Source of the DNA: Modicisalibacter ilicicola DSM 19980
GTDB taxonomy: Bacteria > Pseudomonadota > Gammaproteobacteria > Pseudomonadales > Halomonadaceae
Direction: 5' to 3'
DNA length: 64,000 bases
Assembly (NCBI RefSeq): GCF_900128925.1
Contig: NZ_FQUJ01000008.1
Span: forward strand, 1 to 64,000
A program made the translations under genes and the position numbers. The notes beneath the pieces were generated by a model that saw only the letters and a list, made by a program, of their open reading frames with translations, had not been told where the DNA came from and searched no databases. Position 1 is the first letter of the stretch; every line of letters starts with the position of its first letter. This document shows positions 42,554-51,437 of this stretch, piece by piece.

Positions 42554-45286
42554 TCAGGCCTCCTGCTTGCGCAGCAGCGCGGTGGCGATACCCCAGAAGA
42601 GCAGGCAGAAGCCAACGAGGACCAGGTGATGGGGGTATAACCCGCTGAAGTCGAGGCCCTTGTTGAAGACCCCCGCGCTGATCTGCTGGAAATAGAGCGC
42701 TGGAAACGCCTGGCCGATGAGCGCCGCCCCTCCCTCCAGGGTGGAGACCGGGTACATCATCCCCGAGAAATTGACCGTTGGAATCATGACGATGATGGCC
42801 GTGGCGAAGATCGCCGCGATCTGCGAGCGCACAAAGGTCGAGACGACCAGGCCGAAGGCGGTGGCGGCGGTGGTGAAGAACAGCGCCCCCACCACCAAGG
42901 CCAGGAAGCTGCCCGGCATGCCGAGGCCGAACACCATCAACATCAGCACCACGAGGCTGGCGAAGCTGACCATCGCCACGCCGATATAGGGCAGCTGTTT
43001 GCCGAGCAGGAACTCGATCTTGTGGACAGGCGCGGCGTAGAGATTGAGGATCGACCCCATCTCCTTTTCGCGCACCACGCTAAGCGCCGTGAGCATCGCC
43101 GGAATCATGATCAGCAGCATCATCAGCACGCCGGGCGGTATCGCGTACTGGGAGCGAAAGGCCTGATTGTAGCGGAAGCGAGGGGTTACGGTGGCAGGGT
43201 AGTAGCTGGGAATCTCCCCGCTCTCGCGCATCGACAGATCCTCTAAGTGCGCATACAGCACCCCTTGCAGGTAACCGCGACCGGTTTCCGCCCGGGTGGT
43301 GTTCGAGCCATCGAGCCAGGCGCCGATCTGTGGGGTTCGGTCCGCCAGAAGGTCGCGGCCATACTCGGGCGGAATCACCACCGCGAGCGAGATCTCGCCG
43401 GCCTTCATGCGCCGATCCAACTCGGCGAAATCGTCGATCGGGGGCTGCTCGTCGAAATAGCGCGAACTCGCCATGGCGTCGAGGAACATCCGGCTTTCCC
43501 GCGACTGGTCCTGATCCAGGGCCGCGTAGCTGAGATTCTCGACATCGAAGGTGATGCCGTAGCCCATCGCCAGCATCAGCACGATCGGGCCAAACAGGGC
43601 GAAGACCAGACGGATCGGATCGCGCAGGATTTCCATCGCCTCACGCCGGGCGAAGGCCCAGACGCGGGCGGGCGACAGCCAACGCGTCGCCTGGCGGCGC
43701 GCGGCGCCCATAGCCGGTAGCTCGAGCGACTGCGTGGGGGCACCGTCGTCTGCCCCGGCCTCCTGCAGATAGGCGATGAACGCCTCCTCGAGGGTGGCTG
43801 CACCTCGCTGCCGGCGCAATTCGTCAGGCGCGCCCTGAGCCAGCACCCTGCCCGCATGCATCAGCGAGATGCGGTCGCAACGCTCGGCTTCGTTCATGAA
43901 ATGGGTGGAGATGAAGATCGTCACCCCATCCTGGCGCGACAACTCGATCAGCAGCGCCCAGAAGGCATCACGGGCCACCGGGTCGACGCCGGAGGTCGGC
44001 TCGTCGAGGATCAGCAGTTCGGGCTCGTGCAGCACGGCCACGGCGAGTTGCAAACGCTGGCGCACACCCAATGGCAGGCTTTCGGGGGTCGCTTCCGCCA
44101 CCGCGCGCAAGTCGAAGCGTTCGATCAGTTCCTCGACCCGGGCAGCACGGCGCGCCCTGGGCAGGTGGAACAGGTCGGCATGCAGCACCAGGTTGCGCCG
44201 CACCGACAGCTCGGCATAGAGCGAAAACGATTGCGACATGTAGCCCACGCGACGCCGGGTCGCCATGGCGTCGGTACCGATGGGCTTGCCCATCAGCCGC
44301 GCCTCGCCCTCGCTGGCGGTCAACAGGCCGGTGAGCATCTTCATGGTGGTGGTCTTGCCGCAGCCGTTCGAGCCGAGAAAGCCGAAGATCTCCCCGGGTT
44401 CGATGCGAAAGCTGACGTGATCGACGGCGGTGAAGTCACCGAAGCGCATGGTCAATCCCTCCGCCTCGATGGCAGGCGGGCCCGTCTGGGCGGTGCGCGG
44501 CGGCAGTATGACAGCCCGATGACCTTGTCTATCTTCTTCAGGCAACAACGCGATGAACGCGGCTTCCAGCGTCTCGGTGTCGGTCTCGGACTTCAGTGCA
44601 TCCGGCGTCCCGACTGCCAGAATACGGCCGGCATCCATGGCGATCAGCCGCTCGAAGCGCTCGGCCTCCGACATGTAGGCGGTGGCGGTGATCACGCTCA
44701 TCTCGGGGCGGCGTGCCCGGATGCGCTCGATCAGCTCCCAGAACTGCTGACGCGACAGCGGATCGACGCCGGTGGTCGGCTCGTCGAGGATGAGCAGGTC
44801 CGGGTCGTGAATCAGCGCGCAGCACAGGGCCAGCTTCTGCTTCATCCCGCCGGAGAGCTTGCCCGCGGGTCGCTCGGCGAACGGCGCGAGCCCGGTGCTC
44901 TTCAGCAGTTCGGCGATGCGCGCGGAGCGTTCGGCGGCCGACTGGCCATAGAGGCGACCGAAGAAATCGACATTCTCGAATACCGACAACGTCGGGTAGA
45001 GGTTGCGACCCAGCCCCTGGGGCATGTAGGCGATCCGCTCGCAGACCGCATTGCGATGCTGCCGATCGCCCATCGAGCCACCGAGCGCCTCCACGGTGCC
45101 GGATTGCAGGTGCCGCACCCCGGCGATCAGTCCCAGCAGGGTGGACTTGCCTACCCCGTCCGGCCCGATCACCCCCACCATCCCACCGGCGGGAATCTCC
45201 ACCGACACCTCCTCGAGGGCGGCGGTCTTGCCGTAGCGATGAGTGACGCCGCCAAGGCTCGCGACCGAGTCATTGAGCGCTGTCAT
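42554..45286 (-). CDS. rbbA: RbbA-like fused ABC transporter (two ATPases plus permease)
   Basis: A 910-aa protein: ATPase 1 (about 10-240) with Walker A GPDGVGKSTLLG, signature LSGGMKQKLAL and LLILDEPTTGVDP; ATPase 2 (about 270-500) with GSNGCGKTTTMK, LPLGVRQRLQL in place of a canonical LSGGQ, and LLILDEPTSGVDP; then an ABC-2 permease with a periplasmic loop and IVVREKEMG-like SVVREKEMGSILNLY. The E. coli relative was described as ribosome-associated, but the context fits a drug or metabolite exporter. The ATG at 45286 overlaps the HlyD stop. Confidence 0.9.
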   Translation of the reverse strand: MTALNDSVASLGGVTHRYGKTAALEEVSVEIPAGGMVGVIGPDGVGKSTLLGLIAGVRHLQSGTVEALGGSMGDRQHRNAVCERIAYMPQGLGRNLYPTLSVFENVDFFGRLYGQSAAERSARIAELLKSTGLAPFAERPAGKLSGGMKQKLALCCALIHDPDLLILDEPTTGVDPLSRQQFWELIERIRARRPEMSVITATAYMSEAERFERLIAMDAGRILAVGTPDALKSETDTETLEAAFIALLPEEDRQGHRAVILPPRTAQTGPPAIEAEGLTMRFGDFTAVDHVSFRIEPGEIFGFLGSNGCGKTTTMKMLTGLLTASEGEARLMGKPIGTDAMATRRRVGYMSQSFSLYAELSVRRNLVLHADLFHLPRARRAARVEELIERFDLRAVAEATPESLPLGVRQRLQLAVAVLHEPELLILDEPTSGVDPVARDAFWALLIELSRQDGVTIFISTHFMNEAERCDRISLMHAGRVLAQGAPDELRRQRGAATLEEAFIAYLQEAGADDGAPTQSLELPAMGAARRQATRWLSPARVWAFARREAMEILRDPIRLVFALFGPIVLMLAMGYGITFDVENLSYAALDQDQSRESRMFLDAMASSRYFDEQPPIDDFAELDRRMKAGEISLAVVIPPEYGRDLLADRTPQIGAWLDGSNTTRAETGRGYLQGVLYAHLEDLSMRESGEIPSYYPATVTPRFRYNQAFRSQYAIPPGVLMMLLIMIPAMLTALSVVREKEMGSILNLYAAPVHKIEFLLGKQLPYIGVAMVSFASLVVLMLMVFGLGMPGSFLALVVGALFFTTAATAFGLVVSTFVRSQIAAIFATAIIVMIPTVNFSGMMYPVSTLEGGAALIGQAFPALYFQQISAGVFNKGLDFSGLYPHHLVLVGFCLLFWGIATALLRKQEA

Positions 45287-46266
45287 CAGGGCAGCTTCAC
45301 CGCAAGCGTCTCGGGCCACGGTACCTCGGGGTCGACGCGCACCGTGGCCACTCCCGGCACCCCGGTTTTCACCACCTCCTGATAGCGGCCGAGGACTTCT
45401 GCGGGGATCTGCAGCTTGACACGGAACATCAGCTTCTCGCGCTCGCTTTCGGTCTCGACATACTTCGGCGTGAACTGCGCCTCCGAGGCCACGAAATCGA
45501 CCGCGGCGGGAATCACGTATTGCGGGGCCGCATCCAGCACCAGCCGCGCCTCGCCGCCATAGCGCAGACGGCCCGCCTGATCGGTGGGGAGATAGACGTC
45601 CATGTAGACATCGGTCAGATCGAGCAGCGACACGACCTTGTCCCCCGCCGCCAGGACCTCCCCGGGCTCGGCCAGACGGTACTGCACCCGGCCGGCCCGG
45701 GGCGCGTGCAGGGTGTAGTCGGCAAGATTGGCCTCGAGGGCCGCGACATTCGCTTCGGAGGCCTCGATCGCCGCCTCGGCGGCGGCCACCTGGGCCCGGG
45801 CGGTGTTCAAGGCCGCATCGGCGGTGATGCGTTGCGAGCGGCGCTGATCCAATACCTCCTTCGAGGCGTAGCCGCGTGCGGCCAGGGTCTCGGTGCGCTT
45901 CAGCTCGGCTCTGGCCAGGGCCAACTCGCCCGCGCGCTGGATCACCAGCGCCTCGGCCTGGGCCAGTTCCTGCTCGGCCTGGCGGGTCGCCGCCTCGGCG
46001 GCACGAATCTCTGCTTCCAGCTCGGTGGAATCGATGCGCGCGATGACGTCCCCCGCCTCGACCCGCTGCCCTTCGCTCGCCAGTATCTCGCCGACTCGCC
46101 CGCCGAACTTGAGCGCCACATCGATGCGGGTCGCCTCGAGCCGGCCGTTGGCCCGGGCAAACCCGTCCGGCAAGTCATTCTGCTGTTGCTGCCACCAGTA
46201 ATACCCACCGCCGGCAGCGACGATTGCCAACACAAGAACGATGATAATCGTTCGAAATCTCTTCAT
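45286..46266 (-). CDS. HlyD-family adaptor of the RbbA exporter (YhiI-like)
   Basis: A 326-aa inner-membrane-anchored adaptor. One N-terminal helix ([20 protein letters not shown]) is followed by a biotinyl-lipoyl half ([20 protein letters not shown]), a long coiled-coil (about 75-190, rich in A, E and R heptads), the second half ([17 protein letters not shown]) and a beta-barrel. It links the ABC exporter to an outer-membrane channel. It is first in a three-gene operon. The 234 bp upstream contain no gene. Confidence 0.9.
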   Translation of the reverse strand: MKRFRTIIIVLVLAIVAAGGGYYWWQQQQNDLPDGFARANGRLEATRIDVALKFGGRVGEILASEGQRVEAGDVIARIDSTELEAEIRAAEAATRQAEQELAQAEALVIQRAGELALARAELKRTETLAARGYASKEVLDQRRSQRITADAALNTARAQVAAAEAAIEASEANVAALEANLADYTLHAPRAGRVQYRLAEPGEVLAAGDKVVSLLDLTDVYMDVYLPTDQAGRLRYGGEARLVLDAAPQYVIPAAVDFVASEAQFTPKYVETESEREKLMFRVKLQIPAEVLGRYQEVVKTGVPGVATVRVDPEVPWPETLAVKLP

Positions 46267-46500
46267 GACTTCATCCTTGGTCGAGGTCGTCTACCTCGAA
46301 GCGCATGCCGGGCACTGGCTCGACAGGCCTCAGCGCACCAGCTGCGCAGCATCGAGACAACAATCGGTGAACTCGAAGGCAATCTTCGAATCTCGCTGAA
46401 CGAGCTTATTATCTATGGTGGCGTGATGTAGCCGGGGCAGAATGTCGCGTATCCGGTTCGAGCGGGCAACGCGCTTGTCACACGAGTTCTATCAGCGGTT

Positions 46501-47400
46501 TCAGCGCAGGCCGCGGAATGCGTCCACCACATGGCCGGCCAGCACCTCGCTTGCCGAACCCGCAGCGGTGCCATGTATCATCAATACCTGATACTCGCCG
46601 AGGGGCGGCAGGCCGGCCTCGTTGTTCATTTCGCGCAGCGGTGCGCGCACCATGCTCAGTGGCAGCGGTGCCACCGCCAGGTCGGCCAGCAGTGCCGCTT
46701 CCTGCCCGGCGCAGTTTTCGCTGGTGTAGGCGATGCGATAAGCCAGGCCGCTGCGGTCCAGCGCGGAAAGCGCCATGCTGCGCCAGGCACAACCCTGGTT
46801 GGCCAGCGCCAGGGGCAGCGGCGTGCGCTGCACGGCGATCCCCCCATCGAGACAGGCCCAGACCAGCGGCTCGGTGTGCACGATCTCGCCGCGGTCGGAT
46901 TGCACACCTTGATTGCCGGAGGTCACCAGCACCAGGTCGAGTTCGCCTCTATCCAACCGCTCCAGCATGTCCACGCTGCGCCCGACCACCACATCGACCT
47001 GTACCGCCGGGTGCGAGCGCGCGAATTTCGCCAGTACCCCCGGCAGGATGCGCGACCCCACGTCGTCGGGGGTACCGAAACGCACCGTGCCTTCCAGCGA
47101 GGGGGCAAGAAACTGCGTCACCGCCTCTTCGTTGAGCTTGAGCAGACGTCGGCCATAGCTCAGCAACACCTCCCCTTCCGGAGTCAACTTCACCCGGCGC
47201 GCCTCGCGCAGAAACAGACGTTGTCCGAGAGTTTCTTCCAACCGCTTGATCTGCATGCTCAAGGCGGAAGGCGTGCGGAAGACCTGCTCGGCGGCACGGG
47301 TGAAGCTGCCGCTCTCGGCGATGACCACGAAGGTTCGCAGCACTTCCGTGTCCAGCAGCGGCAAGGCGGTATTGCGGGTTGGCGCAGGGGTAAGTGTCAT
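46501..47400 (-). CDS. LysR-family regulator, divergent from the DUF1127 gene
   Basis: A 299-aa regulator. The helix-turn-helix FVVIAESGSFTRAAEQVFRTPSALSMQIKRLEE (residues 25-57) has Thr-Pro-Ser where many LysR proteins carry QPAVS, as in regulators of the HdfR/LrhA-like kind. The effector domain shows VRFGTPDDVGSRILPGVLAKF at its start. It is divergent from the DUF1127 gene, and a near-ideal LysR palindrome abuts its own start codon, so autoregulation is likely. Confidence 0.88.
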   Translation of the reverse strand: MTLTPAPTRNTALPLLDTEVLRTFVVIAESGSFTRAAEQVFRTPSALSMQIKRLEETLGQRLFLREARRVKLTPEGEVLLSYGRRLLKLNEEAVTQFLAPSLEGTVRFGTPDDVGSRILPGVLAKFARSHPAVQVDVVVGRSVDMLERLDRGELDLVLVTSGNQGVQSDRGEIVHTEPLVWACLDGGIAVQRTPLPLALANQGCAWRSMALSALDRSGLAYRIAYTSENCAGQEAALLADLAVAPLPLSMVRAPLREMNNEAGLPPLGEYQVLMIHGTAAGSASEVLAGHVVDAFRGLR

Positions 47401-47405
47401 GCTGC

Positions 47406-47432
47406 TTACCTTTCAGTTTTTCTTAAAGGTAA
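47406..47432. promoter_or_regulatory. LysR-type palindromic operator
   Basis: TTACCTTT (47406-47413) and AAAGGTAA (47425-47432) are perfect 8-bp arms separated by 11 bp, the classical T-N11-A layout. It lies 5 bp before the LysR start codon and about 130 bp before the DUF1127 gene, so it could serve autoregulation and divergent control. Confidence 0.62.
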
Positions 47433-47562
47433 ATGTAGTTCTTTTCGTTTGATTGAACAATCAGGCCAGACCATTCTGTCTACTCGAGGTCGCGACCCTC
47501 ACTGCTCCACAACCCTACCGGCGGCTACCCACTTGCATGGCCGCTTATCAGGAGGTGTCGTC

Positions 47563-47892
47563 ATGTCCAACCTCAAGTTGCTTGATCGTCTGCAGTGCGA
47601 AGTGAAACAGCCGGCTCGGCCACCGCTGCCCAGGCAGCCCATACGCGAGTTCTATATGCCGGCCATGCCACCCATGGGCTTGATCAACGCCGTGGAGACC
47701 TGGGTTCGCGCCCTGGTGCGTCGTCAGCGCTTTCGCCGGCGTTTCCTGCCCCTGCTCGATCACGACGATCATATCCTCGACGACATGGGCCACAACCGGG
47801 AAGACATCGAATGGGCCGCACGCCTCCCCTGGCGGGAGGATGCCTTCAAGGCACTGCAACGGCGCCGTGCACAACGCCTGAAACCCCGCTAA
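47563..47892 (+). CDS. DUF1127 domain protein with N-terminal extension
   Basis: A 109-aa basic protein. The C-terminal half contains a DUF1127 (YjiS-like) motif, RRQRFRRRFLPLLDHDDHIL then DDMGHNREDIEWAARLPW (about residues 58-98). The N-terminal part is Pro- and Met-rich and not conserved in the small 45-70-aa versions. DUF1127 proteins in other bacteria bind RNA or affect phosphate and C1 metabolism. The ATG has AGGAGGTG upstream. Its stop overlaps the stop of the convergent gntR gene by 4 bp. Confidence 0.83.
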   Translation: MSNLKLLDRLQCEVKQPARPPLPRQPIREFYMPAMPPMGLINAVETWVRALVRRQRFRRRFLPLLDHDDHILDDMGHNREDIEWAARLPWREDAFKALQRRRAQRLKPR

Positions 47893-48548
47893 TTCAACAG
47901 CATCATGCCCTGTTCGATATCCGCGGCGATCGCTCGACAGAAGCCTTCCTGGTCACCCTGCCTGAGTGCCTCGGTCACGTCGCGATGGTGATCGTCGGCG
48001 ATGCTCGAGGCGCCCCAGCGTGTGCAGATATAGCGCATGCTGGGGCCATATTGCAGCCAGAGAATCTCGATCAGCGGTAACAGCACGCATGACTGGCTGA
48101 GCCGATAGATAAGGAAATGAAACTGGTAGTTGCCGCGCATGTAGCGAACGATGTCACCTTGCGCGATGGCGCCGTTGATCTGCTCGTCGATACGTACCAG
48201 TTCATCGACATCGGGCGCGGTGATATGGCCAAAGGCCCGACGCGAGACCTCGGTTTCCAGGTTCTTGCGCGCGTACAGCACTTCCTGAAAGCGTTCGCGA
48301 CTCAGTTTTGGCACGATGATCTTGCGGCTGTCGGAAAACACCAGCGCGCCCTCGGTGACCAGCCAACGCAGCGCCTCCCGCGCGGGCATGGCGCTGGTGC
48401 CGTATTCGGCGGCGATACGCCGGATCGAGATCACTTCACCTGGCGTGAAGTCACCCTCGCACATGCGCGTGCGCAGTGCTTGATGCAAGCGCGTCGAGGC
48501 GGTATCGGGCGAGAATACGTCTCGCCTGGCATTCAGTTCCTCGGTCAT
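47889..48548 (-). CDS. FCD-domain GntR regulator, divergent from the PuuA-like gene
   Basis: A 219-aa FadR-subfamily GntR regulator. The winged helix (about 18-80) contains ISIRRIAAEYGTSAMPAREALRWL; the FCD domain contains NYQFHFLIYRLSQ and DHHRDVTEAL, which supply likely metal-binding His residues. It is divergent from a glutamylpolyamine-synthetase-like gene, and a tandem TGTGATCACA operator lies between them. It probably represses the pua/puu-like operon and responds to an amine or its glutamyl derivative. That response is inferred. Confidence 0.87.
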   Translation of the reverse strand: MTEELNARRDVFSPDTASTRLHQALRTRMCEGDFTPGEVISIRRIAAEYGTSAMPAREALRWLVTEGALVFSDSRKIIVPKLSRERFQEVLYARKNLETEVSRRAFGHITAPDVDELVRIDEQINGAIAQGDIVRYMRGNYQFHFLIYRLSQSCVLLPLIEILWLQYGPSMRYICTRWGASSIADDHHRDVTEALRQGDQEGFCRAIAADIEQGMMLLN

Positions 48549-48666
48549 GCTGGCGTCTTCGGCCTCTGTCTTCTTCGTACCTGGATTTCATGCTTGATGG
48601 AAAGCATACCTCAGCGTGTTCCGCGAACCGTGATCCACGCTTGTTGACCCCGTGAGCCTCTGCTAG

Positions 48667-48690
48667 TGTGATCACACGCCTGTGATCACA
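48667..48690. promoter_or_regulatory. Tandem TGTGATCACA operator before the PuuA-like gene
   Basis: Two copies of the perfect palindrome TGTGATCACA (48667-48676 and 48681-48690) are spaced 14 bp centre to centre, 29 bp before the next ATG. Both carry a flanking C making TGTGATCACAC. The spacing does not fit a CRP site, so a GntR-type dimer pair is more likely. Confidence 0.6.
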
Positions 48691-48718
48691 CAATCCCAAC
48701 AATAGCGTGAATCGACTC

Positions 48719-50077
48719 ATGCAGACAGCGACGGATTCCACGGACACGAAGCTTCAAGCTTCCAGCGCCCACAACGAGCGGATCGAAGTACTCTGCGTCG
48801 ACATGAACGGCATTCCACGTGGCAAGTGGGTACCCGCCGATCAGCTCGACAAGGTGATGAACGGCAAGGTCCGCCTGCCTCTGTCCACCCAGTCCCTGGA
48901 TATCTGGGGAGCCGACAACGACGAGCTGACCGGCCTGTCCCAGTCGATCGGCGATCCCGACGGCGAGTGCCGGGCCGACGAACGCACGCTGGTGCCCTTG
49001 CCCTGGGCCTCGGCCAGTCAGGTGCTCACTACGCTGCATGCGCTGGATGGATCGCCGAGCTTCATGGACCCCCGTGGGATTCTCGCCAATGTCGTGGAGC
49101 GCTTCCACCGGCATGGCTGGACGCCGGTGGTAGCCATCGAGCTGGAGTTCTACCTTCTGGATGCGGATTGGCGGCATACGGGCCACCCCTCGCCTCCCCG
49201 GGCCTTGTGCCCCGGCGGCGTGCCCAAGGGGTTGCAGCTCTACGAGCTGGATGCCATGGATGCCCTCGACGACGTGCTGAACACGATCCGCGACTATGCG
49301 GTATTCCAGCGGGTGCCAGCCGATACGCTGATCGCCGAATTCGGCCCCGGCCAGTTCGAGGTCAACTTGTGGCATCGCGAGGATGCCCTGGCCGCTGCCG
49401 ACGACGCCCTCTATTTCAAGCGCCTGGTGGCGCAGGCCGCCAGACGTCATGACCTGGCCAGCACCTTCATGGCCAAGCCTTACACCGAACAGGCAGGGTC
49501 GGGCATGCACCTGCATGTCAGCGTGATCGACGACGCGGGTCACAACATCCTCGATCGGGACAACGGTGCCGGCCATCTCGAGGCGGCTGTCGGTGGCGTC
49601 ATGCAAGGTCTGCTCGAGGCCCAGGCGGTCTTCGCCCCCCACGCCAATTCCTACCGGCGCTTCCAGCCCGACTGCTTTGCCCCCATCGAATGCAACTGGG
49701 GCTACGATCATCGCGGCGCGGCGGTGCGTATTCCCGAATGCCGCGGTCCTGCAGCACGACTGGAGCATCGTGTGGCCGGCGCCGATGCCAACCCTTACCT
49801 GGTCACCGCCGCACTGCTCGGCGGCATGCTGCAAGGGCTGGAACAGCGCATCCCGCCGCCACCGGCGATCGATCAGAACGAGGCATCGCAGCCCTTGGAT
49901 CGGCTCACGCATGACTGGCTGCTGGCCATCGAGCGCTTTGCCGCCTCCGACGCCATGGCCGACATCCTTGGCACGGCGTATCGCGACCTCTATGCCAAGG
50001 TGAAACGCCACGAGGCCCAACGCCTGCTGGCAACCGTCACGGACATCGATCACCTGACCTACCTGACACGCCTCTAG
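48719..50077 (+). CDS. Glutamine-synthetase-family enzyme, gamma-glutamylpolyamine synthetase-like
   Basis: A 452-aa type-III-like GS fold enzyme. Ligands are seen in VAIELEFYLLD, FGPGQFEVNL, GSGMHLHVSV and the Arg-containing VRIPECRGP. It ligates glutamate to an amine with ATP, as in PuuA (putrescine) or related enzymes acting on polyamines, ethanolamine or aminoaldehydes. It lies 14 bp before a PuuB-like oxidase, which supports the gamma-glutamylation route. The ATG at 48719 is preferred over a GTG at 48707. The amine substrate is not resolved. Confidence 0.88.
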   Translation: MQTATDSTDTKLQASSAHNERIEVLCVDMNGIPRGKWVPADQLDKVMNGKVRLPLSTQSLDIWGADNDELTGLSQSIGDPDGECRADERTLVPLPWASASQVLTTLHALDGSPSFMDPRGILANVVERFHRHGWTPVVAIELEFYLLDADWRHTGHPSPPRALCPGGVPKGLQLYELDAMDALDDVLNTIRDYAVFQRVPADTLIAEFGPGQFEVNLWHREDALAAADDALYFKRLVAQAARRHDLASTFMAKPYTEQAGSGMHLHVSVIDDAGHNILDRDNGAGHLEAAVGGVMQGLLEAQAVFAPHANSYRRFQPDCFAPIECNWGYDHRGAAVRIPECRGPAARLEHRVAGADANPYLVTAALLGGMLQGLEQRIPPPPAIDQNEASQPLDRLTHDWLLAIERFAASDAMADILGTAYRDLYAKVKRHEAQRLLATVTDIDHLTYLTRL

Positions 50078-50091
50078 GACGAGGAGACACC

Positions 50092-51381
50092 ATGACCCAG
50101 CCACGCTGCGTGTCCTATTACGCCGCTTCGATCATCGAGGAATCCGCCTACCCCAAGCTGGAGGGCGAGCATCGCGTGGACGTCGCCATTGTCGGCGGCG
50201 GCTTCACCGGCGTGGCTACGGCGGTCGAACTCGCTGAGCGCGGTTACCGCGTGGCCATCATCGAGGCCCACAAGATCGGCTGGGGCGCAAGCGGGCGCAA
50301 CGGCGGCCAGGTCACCGGCAGCCTCTCCGGCCAGGACGCCATGGCCAGACAGATGCGCAATACGCTCGGCGATCAGGCACAGGATTTCGTCTGGAACCTG
50401 CGCTGGCGGGGCCATCGCATCATCAAGCAGCGCGTCGAGAAATACGCCATCCCCTGCGATCTCAAGCACGGCCACCTGCAGGCGGCCTACAAGCCAAGCC
50501 ATGTCCGTGCGTTGAAGAAGGATTTCGAGCAGTCCCAGCGCCATGCGATCGGCGAATACGTGCATTGGCTGGATGCCGATGCGGTGCGGCAGGTCGTCGG
50601 CACCACGCTTTACCACGGTGCCATCCGCAACGATTACAACATGCACCTGCACCCGCTCAACCTGTGTCTGGGCGAGGCCCGTGCCGCGGCGAGCCTCGGC
50701 GCACTGGTCTTCGAGCACTCGTCGGTGGTCGACATCCAGCACGGCGATACCCCGGTGGTGGTCGGCGAGCATGGTCGCGTGACGGCGAACAGCGTGATCC
50801 TCGCCGGCAACGCCTACCATCGGCTCGAGCGCAAGCGCCTGGGTGGCAAGCTGTTCCCGGCGGCGTTGGGCATCGTCACTACCTCGCCGCTGTCGCCCGA
50901 ACTCGCCAGCGAAATCAACCCCGACGATCTCGCCGTCTACGACACCCGCTTCGTGCTCGACTACTACCGTCTCACCGCCGACAAGCGTCTGCTGTTCGGG
51001 GGTGGCGCCAACTACTCCGGTCGAGATTCCGAGGACATCGCCGGCGAGCTGCGCCCGCGCCTCGAACACACCTTCCCCCAGCTTTCAGGAGTCGACATCG
51101 ACTTCCAATGGCAGGGCATGGCCGGCATCGTCATCAACCGCATTCCGCAGCTCGGCAAGCTGTCCGGCAACGTCTACTACGCCCAGGGCTACTCCGGCCA
51201 CGGCATCGCCACCTCGCACATCATCGGCGAGATCATGGCCAATGCCCTCTGCGGCAGCCTCGAGGAGTTCGATACCTTCGCCAAGGTGAAGCACATCCGC
51301 ATCCCCCTCAACGACCGCCTGGGCAATGCCTTGCTGGCGGCCGGCATGTGGTACTACCAGCTGCTCGAAAAACTGCGCTGA
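50092..51381 (+). CDS. FAD-dependent oxidoreductase, PuuB-like gamma-glutamylputrescine oxidase
   Basis: A 429-aa flavoprotein of the DAO family. The FAD-binding motif VDVAIVGGGFTGVATAVELAERG starts near residue 25, and GWGASGRNGGQVTGSL follows, the second FAD contact. The late GMAGIVINRIPQLGKL and YSGHGIATSH motifs are usual in PuuB/OrdL proteins. It oxidises a gamma-glutamylated amine to the aldehyde with H2O2 production. It is coupled with the upstream GS gene. Aldehyde dehydrogenase and hydrolase genes of the route are absent from this window. Confidence 0.9.
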   Translation: MTQPRCVSYYAASIIEESAYPKLEGEHRVDVAIVGGGFTGVATAVELAERGYRVAIIEAHKIGWGASGRNGGQVTGSLSGQDAMARQMRNTLGDQAQDFVWNLRWRGHRIIKQRVEKYAIPCDLKHGHLQAAYKPSHVRALKKDFEQSQRHAIGEYVHWLDADAVRQVVGTTLYHGAIRNDYNMHLHPLNLCLGEARAAASLGALVFEHSSVVDIQHGDTPVVVGEHGRVTANSVILAGNAYHRLERKRLGGKLFPAALGIVTTSPLSPELASEINPDDLAVYDTRFVLDYYRLTADKRLLFGGGANYSGRDSEDIAGELRPRLEHTFPQLSGVDIDFQWQGMAGIVINRIPQLGKLSGNVYYAQGYSGHGIATSHIIGEIMANALCGSLEEFDTFAKVKHIRIPLNDRLGNALLAAGMWYYQLLEKLR

Positions 51382-51437
51382 GCGCTGATCGAATCCAACC
51401 CGAAGACACGACAACAAGACACTCGAGGTGATACACG

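Noticed and set aside
43856-45382. 508-codon frame antisense to the RbbA-like gene
   Set aside because: Shadow of the - strand frame; no domain and no ribosome site.
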